Source: Crystallibacter permensis (lineage in GTDB: Bacteria; Actinomycetota; Actinomycetes; Actinomycetales; Micrococcaceae). From it: DNA of 64,000 nucleotides. Of the stretch, positions 24,554 to 34,108 are shown in pieces. The notes beneath the pieces are model-generated. The model saw only the letters and a list, made by a program, of their open reading frames with translations, did not search any database and had not been told where the DNA came from. The position numbers and the translations under genes are program-made. The first letter of the stretch is position 1, and every line of letters starts with the position of its first letter. The stretch lies in contig NZ_JAODLR010000023.1 in assembly GCF_025960875.1 (NCBI RefSeq), positions 1 through 64,000 on the forward strand, given 5' to 3'.

Positions 24554-25441
24554 GTGGCAATTCTTATCGATCCCCCGCTCTGGCCAGCCCACGGCACGCA
24601 TTTTTCACATCTGGTCTCGGACTCGTCGCTGGATCAGCTGCACGAGTTTGCGGCGGCCGCCCGGATTCCCCGCCGGGCCTTCGACCTGGACCATTACGAT
24701 GTTCCGGCAGAGCGGCATGCAGAACTTGTCGCCCGAGGTGCCGTAGCCGTTTCCGGCGGCGAACTGGTACGACGGCTGATCGCCAGCGGACTGCGGGTGC
24801 CGGCGCGCCGCAGGCCCGGAAAACTGGAGCACGTCCTGCTGAAGCACTGGAACGCGTTGCTTCCCGCGCAGGAACGTCTGGGCTTGGAGCTCATTTCCCG
24901 ATGGGGCGAGGACCACCGTCACTACCACGATCACATGCATCTGCTTGCGGTCATCGAGGCCCTGCGCACGCTTCAGGATCATGGTGAACGGCCGGGACCG
25001 GAGTCCCGGGCCGTCTGGCTGGCCGCGTGGTTCCACGACGCGGTCTACAACGGGGTGGCAGGCAAGGATGAAGAAGATTCCGCGGCACTGGCAAGCGAGA
25101 AGCTGGCCGACGCCGGCTGCAGACCTGAGGAGGTCGCTGAGACCGTCCGTCTAGTGCTGCTGACAGCGCACCATGCTCCCGTTGATGAAGACGCGTCAGG
25201 TGCCATGCTGTGTGATGCAGACCTATCGGTTCTCGGCAGCCCGCCGGAGGACTATCGCCGCTACCTCGCTGCAGTCCGGCAAGAGTATGCGCACGTCGGT
25301 GACGCTGATTTCGCAGCCGGCCGCGCCGCCGTCGTCCGCCGGTTGCTGGCCTTGGAGCCGTTGTATAAGACGGAAACCGCCCGCGAGCTCTGGCTGGCCC
25401 AGGCCCGGCAGAACCTGAGCGCCGAACTGGCCGAGACTTAA
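24554..25441 (+). CDS. DUF4031 domain fused to an HD-type phosphohydrolase
   Basis: 295 residues, GTG start after GGCAGG. Residues 1-85 are DUF4031 (AILIDPPLWPAHGTHFSHLVSD, DHYDVP, ARGAVAVSGGELVRRL). The rest resembles predicted HD metal-dependent hydrolases: HYHDHMHLLAVIEAL, AAWFHDAVYNG (HD pair), LLTAHHAP and DADLSVLG, a set able to bind one or two metals. Substrate unknown; a nucleotide is plausible. Divergent from RNase HI with only 42 bases between starts, so the promoters must overlap. Confidence 0.82.
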   Translation: MAILIDPPLWPAHGTHFSHLVSDSSLDQLHEFAAAARIPRRAFDLDHYDVPAERHAELVARGAVAVSGGELVRRLIASGLRVPARRRPGKLEHVLLKHWNALLPAQERLGLELISRWGEDHRHYHDHMHLLAVIEALRTLQDHGERPGPESRAVWLAAWFHDAVYNGVAGKDEEDSAALASEKLADAGCRPEEVAETVRLVLLTAHHAPVDEDASGAMLCDADLSVLGSPPEDYRRYLAAVRQEYAHVGDADFAAGRAAVVRRLLALEPLYKTETARELWLAQARQNLSAELAET

Positions 25442-25444
25442 CCG

Positions 25445-25480
25445 GGAAGGCACGGCTCCCGATCGGGAACCGTGCCTTCC
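25445..25480. terminator. Bidirectional terminator, DUF4031-HD / groEL
   Basis: Arms 25445-25460 and 25465-25480 pair with one mismatch around GATC. It lies between convergent genes, 53 bases past the groEL stop. Confidence 0.75.
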
Positions 25481-25533
25481 TGTTGGAACTGGTCAGACGA
25501 TGACCGGCCCGGAAGCGGCTTGCGCCGGACTTC

Positions 25534-27282
<1,749 letters not shown>

Positions 27283-27349
27283 TTACGCCGCACCGCTACC
27301 CTCACCCCAGTGGTTTGGATTTTTTCACTCTCCCCCGTCGGCCGACTGC

Positions 27350-27376
27350 TTAGCAGTCAACCAGCGAGAGTGCTAA
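27350..27376. promoter_or_regulatory. CIRCE element 2 (HrcA operator)
   Basis: TTAGCAGTC-N9-GAGTGCTAA; one mismatch to TTAGCACTC-N9-GAGTGCTAA. It covers the expected transcription start of groEL. Confidence 0.9.
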
Positions 27377-27381
27377 CACAA

Positions 27382-27410
27382 TAATTAGCACTCACCACGG
27401 TCGAGTGCAA
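27382..27410 (-). promoter_or_regulatory. groEL promoter
   Basis: Minus strand TTGCAC (27405-27410), exactly 17 bases, TAATTA (27382-27387): a good vegetative promoter embedded in CIRCE 1. The leader to the ATG would be about 205 bases. Confidence 0.75.
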
Positions 27411-27411
27411 G
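27385..27411. promoter_or_regulatory. CIRCE element 1 (HrcA operator)
   Basis: TTAGCACTC-N9-GAGTGCAAG; the left arm is perfect and the right arm has two mismatches. It spans the -35 to -10 of the groEL promoter, so HrcA bound here would block RNA polymerase directly. Confidence 0.88.
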
Positions 27412-27566
27412 CTGCAGCCAGCATTAGTCGGGCCGCTTCACCCTCCGCTTAACACCCTGAGCACCACTGACCCCAAGATCAGGGTGGCCCCCGATAGTCC
27501 GGGCCCGTGCCGGGCCGTAGATTGTAGGTAGTCACGCAGCACCATCACATACCGAAGGAAAAGAAC
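27412..27566. other. Intergenic DNA upstream of the TM2 protein gene
   Basis: Carries the promoter side of the TM2-domain gene and lies back-to-back with the groEL control region; the gap from groEL to the TM2 gene is 395 bases in all. No further gene or convincing motif seen. Confidence 0.5.
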
Positions 27567-28157
27567 ATGTCGGAAAATCCGGACGGCAAGCAGGACAAAG
27601 CCGGACAGGACCAGCCCGGACCATCCCGTGGGGAAAATCCCACCGAGCCGCTGCGGGGCGCGGGCCCCAATCCCACGCAGCCCCTGGGCAACATGCCCGG
27701 TGAGCCGGCGCCCGGAGGGAAGCCTCCCTACGGCCAAGCACCACAGGGCCAGCCTCAGTACGGGCAACCCCAGTACGGCAAGCCACAACAGGGTCAACCG
27801 CCTTACGGCCAACCGCCGCAGGGGCAGACCCCCTATGGGCAACCACCTCAGGGCCAGAATCCGTATGGACAGCCGCAGTACGGCCAGGCTCCCTATGGCC
27901 AGCCGGGCCAGCCATATTACGCCGGCTACCCGGAACAGAAGTCCCGCCTGATCGGCGGCTTGCTGGGCATTCTGCTCGGCGGCCTGGGCATCCACCGCTT
28001 CTATCTGGGCTACGTCGGCATCGGGATCCTGCAGATCGTGGTCACGATCGTCACCTTCGGCCTCGGTGCGGTCTGGGGCTTCGTTGAAGGCATCATGATC
28101 CTGGTCGGAGCCGAAATGTTCCGCCGCGACGCCAAGGGCATTCCGCTCAAGGAGTAG
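27567..28157 (+). CDS. TM2-domain membrane protein with PYGQ-rich N-terminal repeats
   Basis: 196 residues. Residues about 1-120 are polar and disordered, with repeated PYGQ/QYGQ/PQGQ units from about 52 to 117. The C-terminus is a TM2 domain: a first helix [21 protein letters not shown], the conserved turn, and a second helix [23 protein letters not shown], then a basic tail. TM2 proteins are of unknown function; Gln/Tyr/Pro/Gly-rich extensions may drive condensation or protein contacts at the membrane. ATG follows AAGGAAAAG. Confidence 0.88.
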   Translation: MSENPDGKQDKAGQDQPGPSRGENPTEPLRGAGPNPTQPLGNMPGEPAPGGKPPYGQAPQGQPQYGQPQYGKPQQGQPPYGQPPQGQTPYGQPPQGQNPYGQPQYGQAPYGQPGQPYYAGYPEQKSRLIGGLLGILLGGLGIHRFYLGYVGIGILQIVVTIVTFGLGAVWGFVEGIMILVGAEMFRRDAKGIPLKE

Positions 28158-28204
28158 CAGCAGCTTCCCCGTCGAAGCGGCCGCCGGTTCTGTTTATAAC
28201 TGCA

Positions 28205-28252
28205 TACGACGGCGGCGTACGGCTGAATCAATAGCCGCACGCCGCCGTCGTA
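28205..28252. terminator. Bidirectional terminator, TM2 protein / cspA
   Basis: Long inverted repeat (outer 14-base arms 28205-28218 and 28239-28252, inner CGGCT/AGCCG pairing) between convergent genes. Confidence 0.85.
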
Positions 28253-28264
28253 CTTTGGCAAAGA

Positions 28265-28471
28265 TCAGGAAGCGAACTTCACTTCCTCGGCCTGCGGCCC
28301 CTTTTGCCCTTCCCCGATTTCGAACTGCACGCGCTGGCCCTCCTCAAGGGAGCGGTAACCGTCCATCTGGATGGCGGACCAATGCACAAATACGTCAGCT
28401 TCGTTTTCATCGACGGTGATAAAGCCGTAGCCTTTTTCCGCGTTGAACCATTTGACGGTTCCCTGCGCCAT
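28265..28471 (-). CDS. cspA: Cold-shock protein CspA
   Basis: 68 residues, the minimal cold-shock domain, starting [20 protein letters not shown]1 (KGYGFI) and RNP2 (VFVHWS) are intact; binds single-stranded nucleic acid as an RNA chaperone. The ATG at 28471 has GGAGAG five bases upstream; the upstream ATG at 28483 lacks one. The leader is long and AT-rich, as for cold-regulated csp genes. Distinct from the 127-residue protein at 14524. Confidence 0.95.
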   Translation of the reverse strand: MAQGTVKWFNAEKGYGFITVDENEADVFVHWSAIQMDGYRSLEEGQRVQFEIGEGQKGPQAEEVKFAS

Positions 28472-28639
28472 ATTGCTCTCCATATTTCTAGACCTGGCCC
28501 CGCCGCCTCTGTTTCCGGCGCCGGAGATGCGCTCACTCTACCCATGCCACAGCACGGGTGAGCGCCGGCAGAGAGAAAGTTATGGAGGTGTAATTTCGCC
28601 GCCGCGAAAGCAGTCCGGACGGGCCAAACAGGGCTATGA

Positions 28640-29338
28640 TCAGCCGTTTTGCTGGAATCCAGGGCCCAGTACCACGGTGACATACTCGGAGACTGCTCCC
28701 GGCCCGGTCTCGCGCAGGTCGTTGATGCCCAGGAGTTCGCCCAGCGCCTGCGCATTGGCCCCCTGGCCGGGGTTGTAGAAGATCACGGAGTTGGCCATGG
28801 GCGTGCCCTGCCAGTTATCCACTACCCCGACGGCCCAGCCGTCGGACGTGACCGTCTGCGAGACCGCGCCGCCGAGCCCGGAGACGCCGACGCTGTTGAA
28901 GATCAGCACCGGATCAGCTTTATTCACGGCCGCGGCAGCCTCGGCGGCCTCATCGACGGGTTCCTCGGTCGGTTCCGCGGCGGGCTTCGTAGTGGGCTCG
29001 TCCAAGGGTTCTTCGGCCGCTTCGGTGGCTGTGCCGGCGGCGTCCACGGCGGGTTCGCTGACGTCCTCCGTGGGTTCGGCCGCTTCCTCGGATGCACTCG
29101 GGGATGCCGACTTCGCCGAGGGCGCTGCCGTGGCCTGCAATTCCGTGCTTGCGCCGCCCGCTCCGAGCAGCGGCAGGACGAAGAATGACAGGACGCCGAC
29201 GGCGAGCGCCAGTACGGTGGCCAGGATGATCAGGCCGAGTCCGCTGGATTTCGACGCGGCCATGTGGGCCCGGTGGACGCCGTGGCGGTCTGAAGTTTCG
29301 GGCACCTGGTCAAACTCGTCCCGGGAATACTTGGTCAT
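28640..29338 (-). CDS. LytR C-terminal domain (LytR_C) membrane protein
   Basis: 232 residues. Cytoplasmic N-terminus (1-30), one TM helix (about 32-58), an acidic Glu/Pro/Ala/Thr-rich spacer (about 68-140), then a LytR_C domain (LIFNSVGVSGLGGAVSQTV, GWAVGVVDNWQG, VIFYNPGQGANAQALGELLGI). There is no LCP catalytic domain; such stand-alone LytR_C proteins are common beside DUF3263 genes in actinobacteria. The domain should sit outside the membrane. Follows the DUF3263 gene on the same strand by 63 bases. Confidence 0.87.
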   Translation of the reverse strand: MTKYSRDEFDQVPETSDRHGVHRAHMAASKSSGLGLIILATVLALAVGVLSFFVLPLLGAGGASTELQATAAPSAKSASPSASEEAAEPTEDVSEPAVDAAGTATEAAEEPLDEPTTKPAAEPTEEPVDEAAEAAAAVNKADPVLIFNSVGVSGLGGAVSQTVTSDGWAVGVVDNWQGTPMANSVIFYNPGQGANAQALGELLGINDLRETGPGAVSEYVTVVLGPGFQQNG

Positions 29339-29401
29339 CGCTAAGAGTGCGTCCTTAGTTGTATCGAAAATATCTGCGCGGTCGAACCGTTGGACCCGAG
29401 G

Positions 29402-29710
29402 CTAGGCGTCCGTGCCCAGCCGGCGGGCCGTCCGTGCGCGCTGGCGGGACGTCCGCAGCCTGCGCAGCCGCTTGACCAGCATCGGATCATGGGCCAGCGC
29501 CTCTTCGGTATCGATCAGGCCATTGAGGATCTGATAGTAGTGCGTGGCGGACATGTCGAAGAGCTCGCGGATGGCCTGTTCCTTGGCACCCGCGTACTTC
29601 CACCACTGCCGTTCCAGCGCCAGCATTTTCTGGTCGCGTTCGCTCAGCGGGCTCGATGAATCCAGCTCGGCGTCAAGGGAAAACGCACTGGCATCGACGG
29701 AACCAGCCAA
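29402..29710 (-). CDS. DUF3263 protein
   Basis: 102 residues from a TTG at 29710; an in-frame stop four codons upstream forbids a longer form. [46 protein letters not shown] is the DUF3263 domain, a helix-turn-helix-like fold found across actinobacteria, followed by a basic Arg-rich tail, so DNA binding is plausible but unproven. Likely transcribed with the LytR_C gene. Divergent from ung. Confidence 0.87.
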   Translation of the reverse strand: MAGSVDASAFSLDAELDSSSPLSERDQKMLALERQWWKYAGAKEQAIRELFDMSATHYYQILNGLIDTEEALAHDPMLVKRLRRLRTSRQRARTARRLGTDA

Positions 29711-29868
29711 GACACACCATCACTTCCGTTTGTTTGCAGGGGAAACTGTCCTCCACCATGGTAACGAATCACCGGCCTGTCATTTGCGCACGCCGCGGCG
29801 GCCGCGCATGGCGGCCCGGGATGGACCGCGACTCGCCCGCCCGGGCTGCGATCAGCGACCATAGGAAG

Positions 29869-30627
29869 ATGACTGACGACGACGGCGCACTGTTTGAGCT
29901 TCCGGCCACCGCGTCAGCAGTGGACACCCGGGAGCCTTTTCCATTCTCCGCACCGGCCGGATTGGACGAGGTCATGCACCCCGAGTGGGCCGAAGTCCTG
30001 GCGCCAGTGACGGAAACCGTGCATGCACTGGCCGCCTACCTTGAGCAGCGGCGTGCCGCGGGCGGTGAGATCCTGCCGGCGCCGGCCAATATTCTGCGGG
30101 CCTTCCAGCAACCGCTCTCGGCCATCAAGGTCCTTGTGGTCGGGCAGGACCCTTACCCCACGCCCGGGCATTCGATCGGCCTCTGCTTCGCGGTGGAACG
30201 GCATGTCCGGCCGTTGCCCCGCAGCCTGGCCAACATCTACAAGGAACTGAACTCGGACCTGAACATTCCGCCGGTTCCGCACGGGGATCTGTCTTCCTGG
30301 GCGGATCAGGGAGTGCTGCTGCTTAACCGGGTCCTCACGGTAGAGGCCGGCAAGACCGGAGCGCACCGCCGCAAGGGCTGGGAAGAGTTGACCGAGCTGG
30401 CGGTCAAGTCGCTCGTGGCGCGGGGCGGTCCGCTGGTGGTGGTCCTGTGGGGCAGGGATGCCCAGAACCTGTCAACCTTGCTGGACGCGGTCCCGCGGAT
30501 CGAATCCGCGCACCCCAGTCCGTTGTCAGCCTCACGCGGATTCTTCGGCTCCCGCCCCTTCAGCCGGATCAACGAACTGCTGGTGGCGCAAGGGGCCGAC
30601 CCGGTGGACTGGCGGTTGCCCCTGTAA
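29869..30627 (+). CDS. ung: Uracil-DNA glycosylase, family 1
   Basis: 252 residues from ATG 29869 (AGGAAG upstream); an ORF extends further back but without family sequence. Removes uracil from DNA to start base excision repair. Catalytic [14 protein letters not shown] (water-activating Asp) and [14 protein letters not shown] (leucine loop) are intact. Confidence 0.96.
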   Translation: MTDDDGALFELPATASAVDTREPFPFSAPAGLDEVMHPEWAEVLAPVTETVHALAAYLEQRRAAGGEILPAPANILRAFQQPLSAIKVLVVGQDPYPTPGHSIGLCFAVERHVRPLPRSLANIYKELNSDLNIPPVPHGDLSSWADQGVLLLNRVLTVEAGKTGAHRRKGWEELTELAVKSLVARGGPLVVVLWGRDAQNLSTLLDAVPRIESAHPSPLSASRGFFGSRPFSRINELLVAQGADPVDWRLPL

Positions 30628-30656
30628 TAGTGGTTGGGAACAAAACCGGTGGTGGG

Positions 30657-30675
30657 TTAGGTTGTCCTTAGTAGT
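30657..30675 (+). promoter_or_regulatory. Candidate IdeR iron box
   Basis: TTAGGTTGTCCTTAGTAGT keeps the left half-site TTAGGTT and CCT of the 19-base DtxR/IdeR consensus, about 11 matches, but the right half is poor. It lies 46 bases before the siderophore-interacting protein start. Function and the presence of ideR in this window support it. Confidence 0.5.
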
Positions 30676-30720
30676 ACCCCATCCGCCTTCCCCACGCCTT
30701 GCGTATTCAGGAGCCGTTTC

Positions 30721-31581
30721 ATGTCTGCCCAGCCCGCAGCCCGCCCCGCCCGTCCCCGGAAACCCCAGACGAACCTCCAGGTGCTGCGGACCGAACGCCT
30801 CTCCGAGCACATGGTCCGGGTTTTCGCCGGTGGTGAGGGGTTCGGGAAGTTCGCGGCCAAGGACGCCACCGACCAGTACGTGAAGATCTTCTTCCTCGAC
30901 CCGGAACTGGAGGTTGAGCTCCCGGTAGACGTCGCCGAGCTGAAAGAGACCCTGCCGGCGGACAAGCTGCCGGTCACCCGCACCTACACGGTCCGCAGCG
31001 TGGACCAGTCCGCTCGGGAAATCGCCATCGACTTTGTTGTGCATGGCGACGAGGGACTGGCGGGCCCGTGGGCGCTCAAGGCCCAGCCCGGAGACTGGCT
31101 TATGTTCACCGGCCCGGGCGGAGCCTACTCCCCCAACCCCGACGCCGATTGGTACCTGCTGGCCGGGGACGATTCCGCGCTGCCGGCCATCGGCGCGGCC
31201 ATCGAAGCGCTGCCGGCACACGCCACGGGGCATGCCCTGATCGAGGTGGATTCCGCAGCCGACATCCAGGACCTCAACGCCCCCGCAGGCCTCCAGTTCC
31301 ATTGGCTCTTCCGCCAGGGCCAGGTCCCGGGCACCACCACGCTGCTGCGGGATGCGGTGGCAGGGCTTGATTGGCCAGCCGGTGAAGTGGACGCGTTTGT
31401 CCACGGCGAGCGCGGGGCCATCAAATCGCTGCGCGACGTACTGTTCAAGGACCACGGGCTGCACCGTAAGCAGGTTTCCATCTCCGGCTACTGGGCCTAC
31501 GGCCGGGCTGAGGATGCGTTCCAAGCGGAAAAGCGGACCGAGGTCGGGCAGATCTTTCCGGAGAACTACCCGGCCACCTAG
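30721..31581 (+). CDS. Siderophore-interacting protein (FAD ferric-siderophore reductase)
   Basis: 286 residues of the ViuB/SIP family. The FAD-binding domain has the RTYTVRS motif (RxYT/S) near residue 87, and a C-terminal SIP domain ends in the ISGYWAYGRAEDAF signature. These cytoplasmic enzymes reduce iron in imported ferric siderophores using NAD(P)H. A candidate IdeR box precedes it, matching expected iron repression. Single gene, convergent with the ThrE-type exporter. Confidence 0.92.
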   Translation: MSAQPAARPARPRKPQTNLQVLRTERLSEHMVRVFAGGEGFGKFAAKDATDQYVKIFFLDPELEVELPVDVAELKETLPADKLPVTRTYTVRSVDQSAREIAIDFVVHGDEGLAGPWALKAQPGDWLMFTGPGGAYSPNPDADWYLLAGDDSALPAIGAAIEALPAHATGHALIEVDSAADIQDLNAPAGLQFHWLFRQGQVPGTTTLLRDAVAGLDWPAGEVDAFVHGERGAIKSLRDVLFKDHGLHRKQVSISGYWAYGRAEDAFQAEKRTEVGQIFPENYPAT

Positions 31582-31595
31582 ACAACGCGGCCAGC

Positions 31596-31612
31596 GTGCG
31601 GCTTAGCCGCAC
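31596..31612. terminator. Short hairpin between convergent genes
   Basis: Perfect GTGCGGC-TTA-GCCGCAC hairpin just after the SIP stop and before the ThrE-type stop. No U-tract, so only a weak candidate. Confidence 0.35.
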
Positions 31613-31615
31613 CGG

Positions 31616-33337
31616 TTAGCGGCGGCGGTTCCTGCGGCGGCCCTCGTTGGAGCCCATGTCCCGGGTGAAGGGCTGCGCCAAGTTGTCGCCGAGGACCGTG
31701 CCGCCGGAAATCGCCAGGATCACCGTCAGCGCACCGAAGAGGTTAAGCACGCCAACAAAGGGGTCGTCCACATTGACGGTCAGGTCGTAGGTGGCGCGGA
31801 AGATCGACAGTCCGGGCAGCAGGAACAAGATGGCGGGCACCGCCACAACCAGCTGCGGCGAGCCCATCCGCAATCCAACAATGCGGCCCAGGAAACCGAT
31901 AAGGACGGCGGCCAGTGCCGGCCCTATCCGTTCGCCGATCCCGGCCATCACGACAAGGTCGTAGAGCAGCAGTGCCACGAGACCAACCAAGGCCGTCGGC
32001 ACCAGCATGCTGAGCTTGGTTTGCTCGGTGATGCAGATGGCCATGGTGGCAATCATGAGCAGCAGCGCCCGCACCACATAGGGGTATTCGCCCTCCCCGT
32101 CGACAAAGACCTCGGGCAACCTGACGCCCACCAGCTCGCCGCCCACCAGGCCCACGGCCACACCGGAGGCGATGGCGGCAAAGGTGAGGAAAGCGGACAG
32201 GAAACGGCCGGCCGCTGTGACGGGGAAGCCGTTGATCGCGTCCTGGGTCGCGGAGACGAGGCGGCCTGTTGGCAAGAGGTAAAGAATTCCGCCCGCGATC
32301 ACCAGCGACGGGCTCAAGGGAACCTGCAGCTGCCAGAACAACAGGGCAACCGCGGTGGCAAGACAGGACCCGATCGCGGTGACAAAGAAGTCCGGCACCC
32401 GCCATTTGCCCAGCTTGCGGCCCAGCAGACCCATCAGGACGGTTGACAGCATCGCCACCAGCGACGCGAAGATCCCGCCGCCGAGGAACGCCACGATGGA
32501 ACCGGCGAAAACGCCGCCGGCGCCGATGGCCATCCACTTGGCAAACGGCTTGGGCCGCGCGGCGATCTCCTGCAGCCGCTCCTTGGCCTCGGTCCGCCCC
32601 ACGCCACCGTTGACGATGTCCGTGACCAGCTGGTGGACCAGGGACAAACCCGCGTAGTTGTTCGTCCAGGACCGCACCACGCGCATCAGGGTCAGCGGGA
32701 CCGTATCTGCCTTGGCATAGTTGATCAGCACGGACTGGTTGGTAATATCGACGTCGATCTCGCGCAGGCCAAAGGCTGCCGTCACGGCGATGATGCTCGT
32801 TTCCACTTCCAGGGCGCCGGCGCCGTAGCGGAACATGGTCTCGGCCAGATCCAGCGCAAAGTCCAGGGTGAGCCGGGCGGAGGTATCCACACCGGCGGCC
32901 TGGATCATGGGGTTGGCGTACGGGCTCCCCGCGAGCCGTTCAACGATGCTCATCGGGGCGGTGGGCGGCGCCTCGCCCTGCACCAGTTTGCGCAGCATCC
33001 GGCGGGCAGCGGCGTTGGTACGCTGCTGGCCCTTGGGCATCGGCAGCGGGGCGGTGCCGTACGGAACCGGCTTGGCCTCCTTGGCTACCGGTTTCTTCGG
33101 GATCGCCGGCTTGGCCTTGGGCTTGGTTCCCGGTCGCTTGGGCGGTGCGTTCTTGCCGGCCGGCTGCTTCGCCGTCGGCGGTGTCCCCGCCCCCGGTTCC
33201 GGGCGCTCTGCGGTCTCCCCGCCAGCCCCGTTTTCCGGCGTTTCGGCGGGCTTACGGGGTATTTTGATGATGGGCAGGCTGCCGACCCGCGGCGACATCG
33301 GAGTACCTGGATCCTGCTGGCCGTCCTTGTCCTGCAC
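31616..33337 (-). CDS. ThrE-type threonine/serine exporter
   Basis: 573 residues from a GTG at 33337 with GGAGG five bases upstream (an upstream start at 33409 has none). A disordered Pro/Lys/Ala-rich N-terminus (to about 125) precedes the cytosolic ThrE domain (LDLAETMFRYGAGALEVETSI, VLINYAKADT) and about ten TM helices, the DUF1212/DUF3815 architecture of Corynebacterium ThrE in one chain. Exports threonine and serine by proton antiport. The tail is Arg/Asn-rich. Confidence 0.9.
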   Translation of the reverse strand: MQDKDGQQDPGTPMSPRVGSLPIIKIPRKPAETPENGAGGETAERPEPGAGTPPTAKQPAGKNAPPKRPGTKPKAKPAIPKKPVAKEAKPVPYGTAPLPMPKGQQRTNAAARRMLRKLVQGEAPPTAPMSIVERLAGSPYANPMIQAAGVDTSARLTLDFALDLAETMFRYGAGALEVETSIIAVTAAFGLREIDVDITNQSVLINYAKADTVPLTLMRVVRSWTNNYAGLSLVHQLVTDIVNGGVGRTEAKERLQEIAARPKPFAKWMAIGAGGVFAGSIVAFLGGGIFASLVAMLSTVLMGLLGRKLGKWRVPDFFVTAIGSCLATAVALLFWQLQVPLSPSLVIAGGILYLLPTGRLVSATQDAINGFPVTAAGRFLSAFLTFAAIASGVAVGLVGGELVGVRLPEVFVDGEGEYPYVVRALLLMIATMAICITEQTKLSMLVPTALVGLVALLLYDLVVMAGIGERIGPALAAVLIGFLGRIVGLRMGSPQLVVAVPAILFLLPGLSIFRATYDLTVNVDDPFVGVLNLFGALTVILAISGGTVLGDNLAQPFTRDMGSNEGRRRNRRR

Positions 33338-33476
33338 TGCCCCTCCGTTCCTGTGTTTTCGGGCTGAATTTTTGGCCGGTTTTATCCTCCCACACGGCCG
33401 TTGCCCCAAGCCGTGAAAGCGTCGAGAAACGCATCACATGCGGCGGCCGCTGCGCTGCCCGCCACGGGGAGGATGG

Positions 33477-34016
33477 CTAGCTTTCGAAGCCGCTTCTTTC
33501 CTCGGCACGCCACGGCGTCAGCCGCGGGAACCAACCTGGCACGTTGCGCTTGTAGCGGCGGTATTCATCGCCGAACTGCCGCTCCAAGGCCGGCTCCTCA
33601 TACAGCCTGACAAAAAGCCCCACGGGAACGGACATCACGGCGCAGTAACCGAGAAGTTTGGGCCGGCCCAGCATCAGTGCCTCGCCGAGGATCATCGACA
33701 GCAACGCCACATAAATCGGGTTGCGCACGTAACGGAACGGCCCTGTGACCACCAGGTACTTCGTCGGCGCGATGGGCGCGGGCGTACCCAGGCCCTCCCG
33801 CGCAAACCGCACAAAGGATTCAATAACGACGGCGGCGCCTCCGGCGGTGAGCACGGCACCGGCGGCTCTGGCCGGCAGCCCGCCGGGCACCGGGGTCCGG
33901 GCCTGCCAGCGGGTGAGCAGCCAGGGCACAAGTCCGGCGGCTACCGCCGGAGCCACCGCGAAGGCCGCGGTTCCGAGGACGGCCCGCCTGTGTTCTGCCT
34001 GCGCCGCATCCCTCAT
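33477..34016 (-). CDS. Isoprenylcysteine carboxylmethyltransferase-like membrane methyltransferase
   Basis: 179 residues from ATG 34016; a longer frame to 34289 is only a shadow of the divergent gene. Four or five hydrophobic segments and the C-terminal signature GPFRYVRNPIYVALL, LYEEPALERQFGDEYRRYKRNVPGW identify the ICMT/phospholipid methyltransferase (PEMT) fold. Bacterial members methylate lipids or small hydrophobic substrates; the substrate is unknown here. Divergent from the lipase maturation factor gene with 92 bases between. Confidence 0.85.
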   Translation of the reverse strand: MRDAAQAEHRRAVLGTAAFAVAPAVAAGLVPWLLTRWQARTPVPGGLPARAAGAVLTAGGAAVVIESFVRFAREGLGTPAPIAPTKYLVVTGPFRYVRNPIYVALLSMILGEALMLGRPKLLGYCAVMSVPVGLFVRLYEEPALERQFGDEYRRYKRNVPGWFPRLTPWRAEERSGFES

Positions 34017-34108
34017 GCCTTCATTGTGTCCCGGGGACACGGGGGATGTAACCCCTCCGCCCGGCTGAGCCTTGACAGTGTTGCCGGCGGTCCTAACGTT
34101 GGAAGTAC

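Noticed and set aside
27715-27915. Regular PYGQ-coding repeats considered as a CRISPR array
   Set aside because: Repeats are short, in frame, 12-30 bases apart, and translate into one protein; no spacer structure.
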